DNA from: Candidatus Synechococcus calcipolaris G9
GTDB lineage: Bacteria > Cyanobacteriota > Cyanobacteriia > Thermosynechococcales > Thermosynechococcaceae
Length of the DNA stretch: 64,000 bases
Direction of reading: 5' to 3'
NCBI RefSeq assembly: GCF_029582805.1
Contig: NZ_JAKKUT010000002.1
Span: 186,001-250,000 of the forward strand
The translations under genes were made by a program, and so were the position numbers. A model generated the notes under the pieces. That model did not search any database. It was not told the origin of the DNA and worked only from the letters and a program-made list of their open reading frames with translations. Positions within the stretch are counted from its first letter, which is position 1; the number at the start of each line of letters is the position of its first letter. This document shows positions 34,735 to 42,864 of this stretch, piece after piece.

Positions 34735-36384
34735 CTACACTTCCGCAAGCAAAGAACCAAGTGCTCTTTCGAGGGACGTCTGGCGATCGCCCAGTTGATG
34801 ACTTTCCGGAATGGTCTTGAGAATATCAAACCGGGCCAGGCGAGTTTGCACCGCAGCGGAGCCTCGAACTAAAAAGACCTCTACATGACGCTTGCGGGCT
34901 TCTTGGAGTAAGCTCTCAATGGCTAGGGTGGCGGTTACTCCCAATAAGGGCAGATCACTCAGATCAAGGATCAGGACTCGGTAATTTTGCATAATTACTT
35001 GCTGCTGGGAAATGGCCTTGGCAGCACCAAAACTCATCGGCCCTCCTAAATGGAGGAGCAACACTTGCCCCGATGCTTGCCGCAGGAGGGCCTTTTCCTC
35101 TGTTGATAGGGGTGTTTCATCGTCAGCGGCGGTAATGGCTTTGACTTTATCCGATTGAATATCCGCCAATCGTTTAATGGTGAGAATATTGGCAACAAAT
35201 ACCCCAACCCCGACGGCGACAATTAAATCCACAAATACCGTCAGCAGCATGACCCCATACATAATGGCGGCCGTCCGCAGGGATAGACGATGGGCCCGCT
35301 TCAAAAATTTCCAGTCAATAATATCTAAACCCACTTTCACTAAAATACCCGCCAATACCGCATGGGGAATGGGTTGGGTCAGAGGGGCTGCCCCCAATAC
35401 AATCACAAGTAGAATTCCGGAATGAATCATCCCCGATAGCACCGTGCGGCCGCCCGCTTGAATATTGACCACCGTCCCCATGGTTGCCCCTGCCCCAGGT
35501 AATCCCCCAAAAACACCACAGATAATATTGCCAATTCCCTGGCCAATGAGTTCCTTATCGGAATCGTGCTGGGTTTGGGTAATACTATCGGCAATCACGG
35601 AGGTTAAGAGGGAATCAATACAGCCCAACATTCCCAACATCACCGCATCTAAAAGCATCACTTCGAGGCGATCGGCACTGAAGGTGGGAAACTGCAATTT
35701 GGGTAAACTGATGGGAATTTCGCCAATCCGCGCCAAGTCACTATCTCCAAAAACCACCAAGGAAATAATCGTCCCCAGGATTAGAGCAATCAATTGGGGT
35801 GGCAAAAAACGGCGCACCTTGCCAGGAACTAAAAAAATAACTGCCAGGGTCATGGAGGCGAGAATAATCGCTGCGGAATTGGCATTGGAAATATATTCAG
35901 GAAGATTAATAATTGCTCCCTTAATGCCTCCCCGATTAACCTGACCGAGAAAGGGGGCAATTTGCAGCAGTACCATAATTAGGCCAATCCCCGACATAAA
36001 TCCAGAGATGACGGTGTAGGGCATGAGGGTAATAAATTTGCCCAGTTTACAGGCCCCAAAAATAATCTGAAACACCCCCGCCAACATCACCACCGTAAAG
36101 GCCATCGCCATTCCCTGTTCTGGGTCACTGGCCGTCATTCGTGCCAAGACAGCGGTCATCACCACCGTCATCGGCCCGGTGGGATTGGAAATCAGGGTGG
36201 GGGTTCCCCCAAATAAGGCCGCAAAAAAGCCCAGTAAAATTGCACAATACAGACCGGCGATCGCCCCCGCTCCCGATGCAACTCCAAAGGCAAGGGCCAT
36301 GGGTAGAGCCACAATGGCTGCCGTTAGGCCGCCAAAGGCATCTCCAGTCAAATTACGAAAATGGATCGAATTGATTAATTTCAT
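34735..36384 (-). CDS. bicA: SulP-family bicarbonate transporter BicA
   Basis: The 549-residue protein matches BicA, the low-affinity, high-flux sodium-dependent bicarbonate transporter of the CO2-concentrating mechanism. It starts KLINSIHFRNLTGDAFGG and has ALPMALAFGVASGAGA, FFAALFGGTPTLISNPTGPMTVV, MPYTVISGFMSGIGLI, and LGMLGCIDSLLTSV, all conserved with the BicA I know from Synechococcus PCC 7002. About 12-14 helices precede a C-terminal STAS domain (about 430-545). I chose the ATG at 36384, preceded by AAGGTGG, over the longer frame from 36513. A SulP sulfate transporter is the alternative. Confidence 0.88.
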   Translation of the reverse strand: MKLINSIHFRNLTGDAFGGLTAAIVALPMALAFGVASGAGAIAGLYCAILLGFFAALFGGTPTLISNPTGPMTVVMTAVLARMTASDPEQGMAMAFTVVMLAGVFQIIFGACKLGKFITLMPYTVISGFMSGIGLIMVLLQIAPFLGQVNRGGIKGAIINLPEYISNANSAAIILASMTLAVIFLVPGKVRRFLPPQLIALILGTIISLVVFGDSDLARIGEIPISLPKLQFPTFSADRLEVMLLDAVMLGMLGCIDSLLTSVIADSITQTQHDSDKELIGQGIGNIICGVFGGLPGAGATMGTVVNIQAGGRTVLSGMIHSGILLVIVLGAAPLTQPIPHAVLAGILVKVGLDIIDWKFLKRAHRLSLRTAAIMYGVMLLTVFVDLIVAVGVGVFVANILTIKRLADIQSDKVKAITAADDETPLSTEEKALLRQASGQVLLLHLGGPMSFGAAKAISQQQVIMQNYRVLILDLSDLPLLGVTATLAIESLLQEARKRHVEVFLVRGSAAVQTRLARFDILKTIPESHQLGDRQTSLERALGSLLAEV

Positions 36385-36653
36385 AAAACCACCTTGAGGC
36401 GGAACGTTTATTTTAATTGAAAAATTTCTATCCTGAGGAGCCAGATAATAGAACCAGATCAATGAGTCAACTTTAGCCAAAAAATGTATCATTTGAATCA
36501 TTAGATATATCAAATGTCTTAATTGAAAATAAAAATTTTACTTATGTTTGAAAGGGTTTAGACCTGTAGCCATCGCATTGGGATTGCTATGATTTTTACG
36601 GTTTTTGTATAACCAGGGTATGCATAGATCGTAAATTAACAGTAAATATCACT

Positions 36654-36866
36654 ATGAAAACTGCAATTTTGTTTCCAGACTCAATTTTTGAAAAAGCAGA
36701 AACCTTGGCTCAGGAGTTAGGATTGTCGCGCAGTGAGCTTTATACAAAAGCGTTACAAGCCTATTTGAAAAGATACGACCGTAATCAAGTTCTGTATAAG
36801 CTAAAACAAGTTTACTCAAAAGAGTCATCTGATTTAGATCTAGTAATGGCAAGGATACAGTTGTAG
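36654..36866 (+). CDS. Ribbon-helix-helix antitoxin-like protein, no partner
   Basis: The 70-residue protein starts MKTAILFPDSIFEKAETLAQ, then ELGLSRSELYTKALQAYLKR, which is the ribbon-helix-helix fold of CopG/MazE-type antitoxins (DNA binding through the first beta strand). The C-terminal part, which would wrap the toxin, ends YSKESSDLDLVMARIQL. A MazF-type toxin normally overlaps the 3' end; the next 180 bases contain none. I read it as an orphan antitoxin at the edge of the AT-rich island. Confidence 0.75.
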   Translation: MKTAILFPDSIFEKAETLAQELGLSRSELYTKALQAYLKRYDRNQVLYKLKQVYSKESSDLDLVMARIQL

Positions 36867-37203
36867 GTCTCTGCCCCATGAGGACTGTTAATGCATCGGT
36901 TCATTGCAAAATTATTTGCAGACAGAAGTAGATGAGGGTTTACGAATGATCTTGTATCTCTAATGGTGAAGTTGTGCGGCGACAGACAACCCTGAACTCT
37001 AACCGATAACCTCTGGTTTGTCCGCACCAAAGCAGTATTAAGTGTCTATCGATCTTGATAGCGCGATGCTTGCTCTGCTAATCCCAACTCTAGCTGTCCG
37101 CTAGGGTTAACTCGCACAACTTCAGCTAATTCCATGTACTTCTCCAAGAAACCTATTTCTTTAGCAATAGCTTTTAGGGAGAGCCTTCTTAGAATAGCTA
37201 TAG
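36867..37203. other. Gap with inverted repeat and displaced methyltransferase tail
   Basis: No gene starts here. GTGCGG at 36974 and CCGCAC at 37021 form a small inverted repeat. On the minus strand, 37046-37203 carries the frameshifted C-terminal coding sequence of the methyltransferase described below. Confidence 0.6.
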
Positions 37204-37224
37204 TTATTGGTCTTTTTTCATCCC
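37046..37224 (-). pseudogene. Displaced C-terminal coding segment of the methyltransferase
   Basis: Read one frame over from the methyltransferase, this stretch is open for 58 codons to TAG at 37046-37048. It encodes DEKRPITIAILRRLSLKAIA, then a stretch ending GLAEQASRYQDR. Adding one base in the five-A run at 37225-37229 (plus strand) joins it to the upstream gene as SMIF-WDEKRPIT, a natural-looking end for an adenine methyltransferase of this type. This shows directly as an open frame; the original fusion is inference. Confidence 0.75.
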
Positions 37225-38589
37225 AAAAATCATAGATTCAAGAAATTCGAGGGATGGCTTGGAATTAAGAAGACTCAATATAAAATTGGCTTCATTCTCC
37301 GTGTCAAAGGACAAAAAATTAACAGTATCATCTAGCATGACTGGTTTATTATCAATGGGCTTGACAAGCCAGAAATTCAACCTCTTATAAAATCCAGATA
37401 TAGCAATCTTCCACTTCTTAAATGAATATTCTCCTACGCCAAATATAGAATAGGGAGGCTTGTCTTTGTATATCGAACTTTTTCTACGACTTAATAGAAC
37501 ATCATGTTCAAGTAGATACTGCCAAGTATTAAGTGCTTTATCTTTGATAATACTTGTATCGCTGCCTATTGTTTTTTGCGTAACTAAGACAAATTTTCGA
37601 CAGGTATTAATCCTACCATTTCCAATATCCGAACTTTTCAAAAGAGGATATAGATAATCTGTTTCAAGTGAATATTTTTGATGCATTCCATTTTGAAATA
37701 GCCCATTTTCAACTTGCTCTAGTTCCATTACTTTAGAACAATCATGTTTAATTCCAGAACGCCAAGTATATCTCATATCTTGGCCTAATAAATGCTTCCA
37801 TTTTTCGTATTTTGCTGTGTCTTTGAGGATAAAACCATCTCTTTCACCAATAAGATACAGTATCTGATCTGATATTAGGTCTTTATAAACAACGCAGTCA
37901 GAATTGGTATGAGAATTAGTAGATAAGATAAAGAAGCAAGCCTCTACTGAAGCTCCAAAGAAAGCTTTTGCATCAATTAGGTAAATGGAAGCAGAGAATC
38001 TATTACCTGATCTTTTTCTTATTTGCCTAAAGACTTTACGTGCTACTGAATACTTGCACAGGAGAGCTATAGTTCCTTCTCTTTTTGTGAGCCATTCAGC
38101 ATGTTTCAGTAGCATCCATTCTGAAATATCAAAATTACCTGAACCTGTTATAGCATCAATGCCTCGACGATTCTGAAAATTTGACTTTGAAGGCAAGTTT
38201 TTGCTGTTGAGAATGCTTAGTTCGCTGCTTGTAACCCAAGGAGGATTCCCAATGACTAAGATATAACCTGAAAAATTAGCAAGAAAGAAATCCCAATCAA
38301 TGCCGAAAAAATCTTCTGTTAGAACAGTTACATTTTCTGAATTTGGATATTTTGACAAGGTTTCTTTTGCTTTCTCAACATATTTCTCATTAATATCAAA
38401 ACCTATAATCTTAGAGCACTCAAACTCACTTAGAGATGCTCTAAGAAAAGCTCCTTTTCCACAAGTTGGCTCTATTACTAGATCGGGAGAGATGCCGTGT
38501 TTTTTTCTAAGCAGTCTAGTCGCACATTTTGCAAGTTCATTAGGTGTCTGGAAATCACCGAACTGCCATTTATCTAATGACTTCACCAT
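37204..38589 (-). CDS. Adenine-specific DNA methyltransferase (frameshifted at 3' end)
   Basis: The 461-residue frame is a gamma-class N6-adenine methyltransferase. It starts near FGDFQTPNELAKCATRLL, has the SAM-binding motif I VIEPTCGKGAFLRASL (about 37-52) and catalytic motif IV LVIGNPPWVTSSE (about 114-126). It ends abruptly, SMIFGMKKDQ, where relatives continue; the missing tail lies in another frame (37046-37224). The endonuclease gene is six bases upstream in the same operon. Base composition is AT-rich and HIP1 is absent, unlike the rest of the window, which suggests transfer. Activity after loss of about 55 residues is doubtful. Confidence 0.88.
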   Translation of the reverse strand: MVKSLDKWQFGDFQTPNELAKCATRLLRKKHGISPDLVIEPTCGKGAFLRASLSEFECSKIIGFDINEKYVEKAKETLSKYPNSENVTVLTEDFFGIDWDFFLANFSGYILVIGNPPWVTSSELSILNSKNLPSKSNFQNRRGIDAITGSGNFDISEWMLLKHAEWLTKREGTIALLCKYSVARKVFRQIRKRSGNRFSASIYLIDAKAFFGASVEACFFILSTNSHTNSDCVVYKDLISDQILYLIGERDGFILKDTAKYEKWKHLLGQDMRYTWRSGIKHDCSKVMELEQVENGLFQNGMHQKYSLETDYLYPLLKSSDIGNGRINTCRKFVLVTQKTIGSDTSIIKDKALNTWQYLLEHDVLLSRRKSSIYKDKPPYSIFGVGEYSFKKWKIAISGFYKRLNFWLVKPIDNKPVMLDDTVNFLSFDTENEANFILSLLNSKPSLEFLESMIFGMKKDQ

Positions 38590-38595
38590 TTTCGA

Positions 38596-39261
38596 TTATT
38601 GAACTCTAACTATTCCTGAAACATTACCTGCCTGTTGAATAACACGTCCGTATTGCAACCTCCACTGAAGAGCATTAGATATCGTTAGATAGCCTTGATT
38701 CGGAGGTGATTCTAGTATTCTATCAGCCAATTGGTTTGCTCCTATCTCATCAACTGGTAAGTTTCTGTCTTCCAAAAAGGCAAGGATGTCATCTTTATTC
38801 CCATCACGATTTAAAATATCTAAGATGCCTCTGGTTGTTTGAAAATCTGCTGTTCTACTCTTGTCTATAAATATAGTGTGCTGCATATCCAATCTTCCAG
38901 TTCTGTTATCAGGGTCATCGTATTTGTCGTAGACAAAAACCAGAAGATGATATCCAAGTCCAAAGACTTTTTGGGTGGCAGACTTGAAAGGGCATGAAGA
39001 TTGAGGCTGCTTTACACTAGTCACCTTTATATCAACTTCAAGATCAGGGAGATCAATACCTGAAGCTGAATTTCCGGGCTGGTAATTATAGTTTTCAGCC
39101 AAGTATGCTGTGAACTTTTGTTCAAGATAGGTTCCAACAGCCTTTCCGTCAGTTACTCCGTAAAGCTTGGGTTCATCGTATATGGACTCTATCTCAGCAA
39201 ACTGCTCTGCTTCAGCACACAGTTGTTTGATGCTTAGTGTTGGTTTCATCCTTTCTGTCAA
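38596..39261 (-). CDS. Probable type II restriction endonuclease
   Basis: The 221-residue protein is the likely nuclease partner of the methyltransferase. A PD-(D/E)XK-like core is visible: GTYLEQKFTAYLAENYNYQ (helix with glutamate), then GIDLPDLEVDIKVTSVK (about 88-104), where DxxxxxVDIK supplies the metal-binding acids and lysine, then a strand LLVFVYDKYDD. I do not recognise the recognition-site family. If the methyltransferase is inactive, an active nuclease would be lethal unless the tail is dispensable, so either the nuclease is silent or the frameshift is a read error. Confidence 0.75.
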   Translation of the reverse strand: MTERMKPTLSIKQLCAEAEQFAEIESIYDEPKLYGVTDGKAVGTYLEQKFTAYLAENYNYQPGNSASGIDLPDLEVDIKVTSVKQPQSSCPFKSATQKVFGLGYHLLVFVYDKYDDPDNRTGRLDMQHTIFIDKSRTADFQTTRGILDILNRDGNKDDILAFLEDRNLPVDEIGANQLADRILESPPNQGYLTISNALQWRLQYGRVIQQAGNVSGIVRVQ

Positions 39262-39393
39262 GCGGAGATATCATCAATAGTACATCGGCTTAGCAAAAAT
39301 AGGAGAAAGAGTGCCTTACAGAAATGACCCCCTTCAGAGAGAGTGTGCGTTGAATGTGGACACCTAACTTTGTTTCTCTGATGTTACAAACTC

Positions 39394-40473
39394 TTACGGT
39401 TTACGAACGATCCAATACTTACTCATAAAATGGTATTCTACGCCTAAAAGTTCAAATCCGTCATCCGTCAGGCGTTGGCTAATATCATCTTCGATGTAAT
39501 TTCGATAAAACGGCTCATGGTAGAGGTTAGCAAAGTTATCCATCATCACCCGCTGTCCCGGAAAATCTGCTACCTGAATGGAGTCACAAAGAATGAACAT
39601 ACCGCCAGGCTGAAGAACTCGATAGGCTTCGGCAATAACCTGTTGGCGCACGGGCGCAGGAAGTTCATGGAATAGAAATATACAGGTCAAAATATCAAAA
39701 TGATTTTCCACATAGGGAAGGTCTTCGGCCCGGCCCTGCACTAATTGGGGAAGCACACCGGCTTCTTGGATCAGGAGTGTATTAGCCTTGCGAAGATAGC
39801 TCTCTGATAAATCTAAGCCAAACAGGGATGCGGTGGGAAAGGCGGCCTGCAATTGCTTTAATGTCCGTCCCGTGCCACAGGCAATATCCAGGATTCGCGG
39901 GGATGGGGAATTCCTTTGAACATGATCCACTAGGGGAGCTAATATCCGCCGCCGCATGGCATCCGCTGTACCACCAAAGAGAATTTCCACCTGCATATCG
40001 TACAGATTGGCGGAGGTCTCACTCAAATAGCCATCGGTCTGGTAGTGAAAATTTTGCCGATAGTATTGGGGATAGTTCTCCAAGTTAATGGCGGCATCAA
40101 ATTCCTGAAACATATTGGCATTGGCCCGTTGCCACATCTTGGAAGAGTCCAGCCAGAGGCTGGGATAAAATTGCAAAAACTCTGTCCAAGGAGCATCAAA
40201 CAGTAAATCTATGGGGTAAATTCCCCGTTCGGCACCCTGCCAATCCGTTTCCAGCAGGGCATTGTAGCGTTCTTGTACCCAGGCTAAAACCTCTGGGGAT
40301 AGGGGTTGGGTTCGTTTTTGGGTGGGTGGAAATAGGCCCAGAAAAATGTGGGTACTCAGGGCCTTATGGGCGATCGCAAAAAAATGTTTACCGCGTTGAA
40401 CTGTTTCGTAGGCGTGGTGGGTTATATCCGTTAGGTTGACGTTTAAGGACTCTAAGCTAGGTGTAAGCTGCAT
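39394..40473 (-). CDS. SAM-dependent methyltransferase, class I
   Basis: The 359-residue protein has a Rossmann methyltransferase domain in its C-terminal half (about 190-330): ILDIACGTGRTLKQL (motif I), LFGLDLSESYLRKA, LPYVENHFDILTCIFLFHEL, and EAYRVLQPGGMFILCDS. The N-terminal 180 residues are cyanobacteria-specific, with many aromatic residues (NYPQYYRQNFHYQTDGY). The ubiquinone/menaquinone-type core suggests a small-molecule substrate, unknown. It marks the return to normal composition after the restriction island. Confidence 0.82.
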   Translation of the reverse strand: MQLTPSLESLNVNLTDITHHAYETVQRGKHFFAIAHKALSTHIFLGLFPPTQKRTQPLSPEVLAWVQERYNALLETDWQGAERGIYPIDLLFDAPWTEFLQFYPSLWLDSSKMWQRANANMFQEFDAAINLENYPQYYRQNFHYQTDGYLSETSANLYDMQVEILFGGTADAMRRRILAPLVDHVQRNSPSPRILDIACGTGRTLKQLQAAFPTASLFGLDLSESYLRKANTLLIQEAGVLPQLVQGRAEDLPYVENHFDILTCIFLFHELPAPVRQQVIAEAYRVLQPGGMFILCDSIQVADFPGQRVMMDNFANLYHEPFYRNYIEDDISQRLTDDGFELLGVEYHFMSKYWIVRKP

Positions 40474-40628
40474 AACTCTTCATGAAACTTTACATTTGTT
40501 CTTAATCTTTACTATACATCCATCGACCCGGCGATCGCCCTCATTCTTAGCCCTAGGGAATTTTGCTTACCTTCCTCTAGCCGATAATGGAAGGAGATGC
40601 TGTTTTTTCCAGAGATTGTCCCCCACCC

Positions 40629-42593
40629 ATGGCTGATTCGTCTAATTCTGTGTTGAATTCCGTCGTGTCGAAACCTTCGTTACCCCATTTTCAAGATGAG
40701 TTTGAAGTGGTGGTGGTGGGAGCGGGTCATGCCGGTTGTGAAGCGGCCCTGGCCTCGGCCCGGTTAGGCTGCCGTACCCTTTTGCTCACCCTGAATCTGG
40801 ATAAAATTGCCTGGCAACCCTGTAATCCGGCGGTGGGTGGCCCTGCCAAATCCCAATTAGTCCATGAAGTGGATGCCCTAGGGGGAGAAATCGGCCGCAT
40901 TAGCGATCGCACCTATCTGCAAAAACGCCTGTTGAATAACTCACGGGGGCCTGCCGTCTGGGCATTACGGGCCCAAACCGATAAACGGGAATATGCCGCC
41001 GTCACTAAACACATCATTGAAAACCAAGCCAACCTTTGGGTACGGGAAGCAATGGTGACAGACCTGATTTTAGATCACCATAGTGGGGTGATTGGGGTTG
41101 AAACCTACTTCGGGGTTGCCTTTGGCTGTCGGGCGGTGGTTCTGACTACGGGCACGTTTTTGGGGGGGCGAATTTGGGTGGGCAATAAATCCATGGCAGC
41201 GGGGCGGGCGGGTGAATTTGCTGCCGAGGGTTTAACCCAAACCTTACAGCATTTAGGCTTTGAAACCGGCCGCTTAAAAACAGGCACACCGGCCCGGGTG
41301 GATCGGAGATCGGTAGACTACGGCAAAATGGAGCCTCAACCACCGGATCCAACTATTCGCTGGTTTAGCTTTGATCCCCAGGCCTGGATTGAGCGGGAGC
41401 AGATGAACTGCTATCTTACCCGGACTACGGCCGCAACCCATGCCCTCATTCGTGAAAATCTACACCTAACCCCGGTGTATGGGGGATGGGTGGATGCCAA
41501 GGGGCCCCGCTACTGTCCCAGTATTGAAGATAAAATTGTCCGCTTTGCCGATAAAGAAAGCCATCAGATCTTCATTGAACCGGAAGGGCGAGACATTCCC
41601 GAACTCTATATTCAAGGATTTTCGACGGGATTGCCGGAAAATTTGCAACTCGCGGTGTTGCGAACTTTACCTGGATTAGAGCAATGTATTATGCTGCGCC
41701 CCGCCTACGCGGTGGAGTACGACTATTTACCGGCAACCCAGTGCTATCCAACACTGATGACCAAGAAGATCGCAGGGTTATTTTGTGCCGGACAAATTAA
41801 TGGCACCACGGGCTATGAAGAGGCCGCCGCCCAGGGCATTGTCGCTGGCATTAATGGGGCCCACTTTGCCCAGGGCAAGGAGATGATCACATTTGCGCGG
41901 GAGCAGAGTTACATCGGCACCCTGATTGATGATCTTTGCACAAAGGAATTGCGAGAACCCTATCGGATGCTGACCAGTCGCTCGGAATATCGACTTGTGT
42001 TGCGATCGGATAATGCGGATCAACGCCTTACCCCTTTGGGACGAGAGATTGGCCTAATTTGCGATCGCCGCTGGCAGATTTTTCAAAGAAAACAGGCTCA
42101 AATTGCCGCCGAAGCCCAACGACTCGACACCACCCGGGTTAAGGAACAAGAAACCCTTGGCCGCGCCATTGCCCAAGATACCCAGCAAGCCATTAAGGGT
42201 GCAATCACGTTAGCTGATTTATTGCGGCGATCGGGGTTTCACTATCGCGATCTTGAACGTTATCACCTGGGCAATTCAACCCTAGGAACCCTGGAAAAGG
42301 AAGCGGTGGAAATTGCCATCAAATATGCCGGTTATATCGATCGCCAACAACGCCAAATTGATCAAGTGTCTCGTCAAAGCCAGCGATCGCTACCGATGGA
42401 TTTAGACTATAACCAAATTGAAACCCTCTCCATGGAAGCGCGGGAAAAACTCAGTCAGGTGCGCCCCTTAACCTTGGGACAGGCGGGTCGCATTGGGGGG
42501 GTAAACCCAGCAGATATTAATGCCCTTTTAGTATATTTAGAGGTTAATCAAAACCATGGTGGCAACCACCGCCCATTTTTTGGGAGGGAATGA
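40629..42593 (+). CDS. mnmG: tRNA uridine 5-carboxymethylaminomethyl modification enzyme MnmG
   Basis: The 654-residue flavoprotein, with MnmE, modifies U34 of tRNAs such as Lys, Glu and Arg. The FAD-binding [21 protein letters not shown] is at about residues 27-47, followed by [21 protein letters not shown] and [16 protein letters not shown], and the C-terminal helical region has [16 protein letters not shown] and [10 protein letters not shown] use the ATG at 40629 (MADSSNSV) rather than the ATG at 40587, since the 14 extra residues are not typical. Its stop overlaps the next short frame as ATGA. Confidence 0.95.
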   Translation: MADSSNSVLNSVVSKPSLPHFQDEFEVVVVGAGHAGCEAALASARLGCRTLLLTLNLDKIAWQPCNPAVGGPAKSQLVHEVDALGGEIGRISDRTYLQKRLLNNSRGPAVWALRAQTDKREYAAVTKHIIENQANLWVREAMVTDLILDHHSGVIGVETYFGVAFGCRAVVLTTGTFLGGRIWVGNKSMAAGRAGEFAAEGLTQTLQHLGFETGRLKTGTPARVDRRSVDYGKMEPQPPDPTIRWFSFDPQAWIEREQMNCYLTRTTAATHALIRENLHLTPVYGGWVDAKGPRYCPSIEDKIVRFADKESHQIFIEPEGRDIPELYIQGFSTGLPENLQLAVLRTLPGLEQCIMLRPAYAVEYDYLPATQCYPTLMTKKIAGLFCAGQINGTTGYEEAAAQGIVAGINGAHFAQGKEMITFAREQSYIGTLIDDLCTKELREPYRMLTSRSEYRLVLRSDNADQRLTPLGREIGLICDRRWQIFQRKQAQIAAEAQRLDTTRVKEQETLGRAIAQDTQQAIKGAITLADLLRRSGFHYRDLERYHLGNSTLGTLEKEAVEIAIKYAGYIDRQQRQIDQVSRQSQRSLPMDLDYNQIETLSMEAREKLSQVRPLTLGQAGRIGGVNPADINALLVYLEVNQNHGGNHRPFFGRE

Positions 42594-42757
42594 TGCGCGA
42601 ATCGGTCATTTATCAAGACATTCTCCAAGAAGGGGAACGCAAAAGACTTGATCAAGGATTTCAACGTGGACGACAAGAAGAAACCCTTGGGGATGCTCTG
42701 CCAGATTTCAGTGAACTGAACAATTTAGGGCAGTGGTTTCAGGCGTTAAATGATTAA
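42590..42757 (+). pseudogene. Remnant of an Rpn-family (DUF4351-type) gene
   Basis: A 55-codon frame starts in the mnmG stop. It opens [20 protein letters not shown] and then GFQRGRQEE, the hinge typical of cyanobacterial Rpn/DUF4351 proteins. It jumps straight to LPDFSELNNLGQWFQ, like the very C-terminal helix of the same proteins. The nuclease domain and the central DUF4351 part are missing. I read it as a deletion remnant that still forms an open frame. Confidence 0.5.
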
Positions 42758-42864
42758 GATATAAATATAAATTTAAAGAGAAATAACGAATTTTTAGAGG
42801 ACTCAGGGGCGATCTCTAAAAGTTAGCTACATTATTAGATATTCCCGTTGCTTAGCCTAAGAAA

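Noticed and set aside
35465-35944. 159-residue frame antisense to bicA
   Set aside because: It is a mirror frame within the strongly conserved BicA coding region and shows no protein features of its own.
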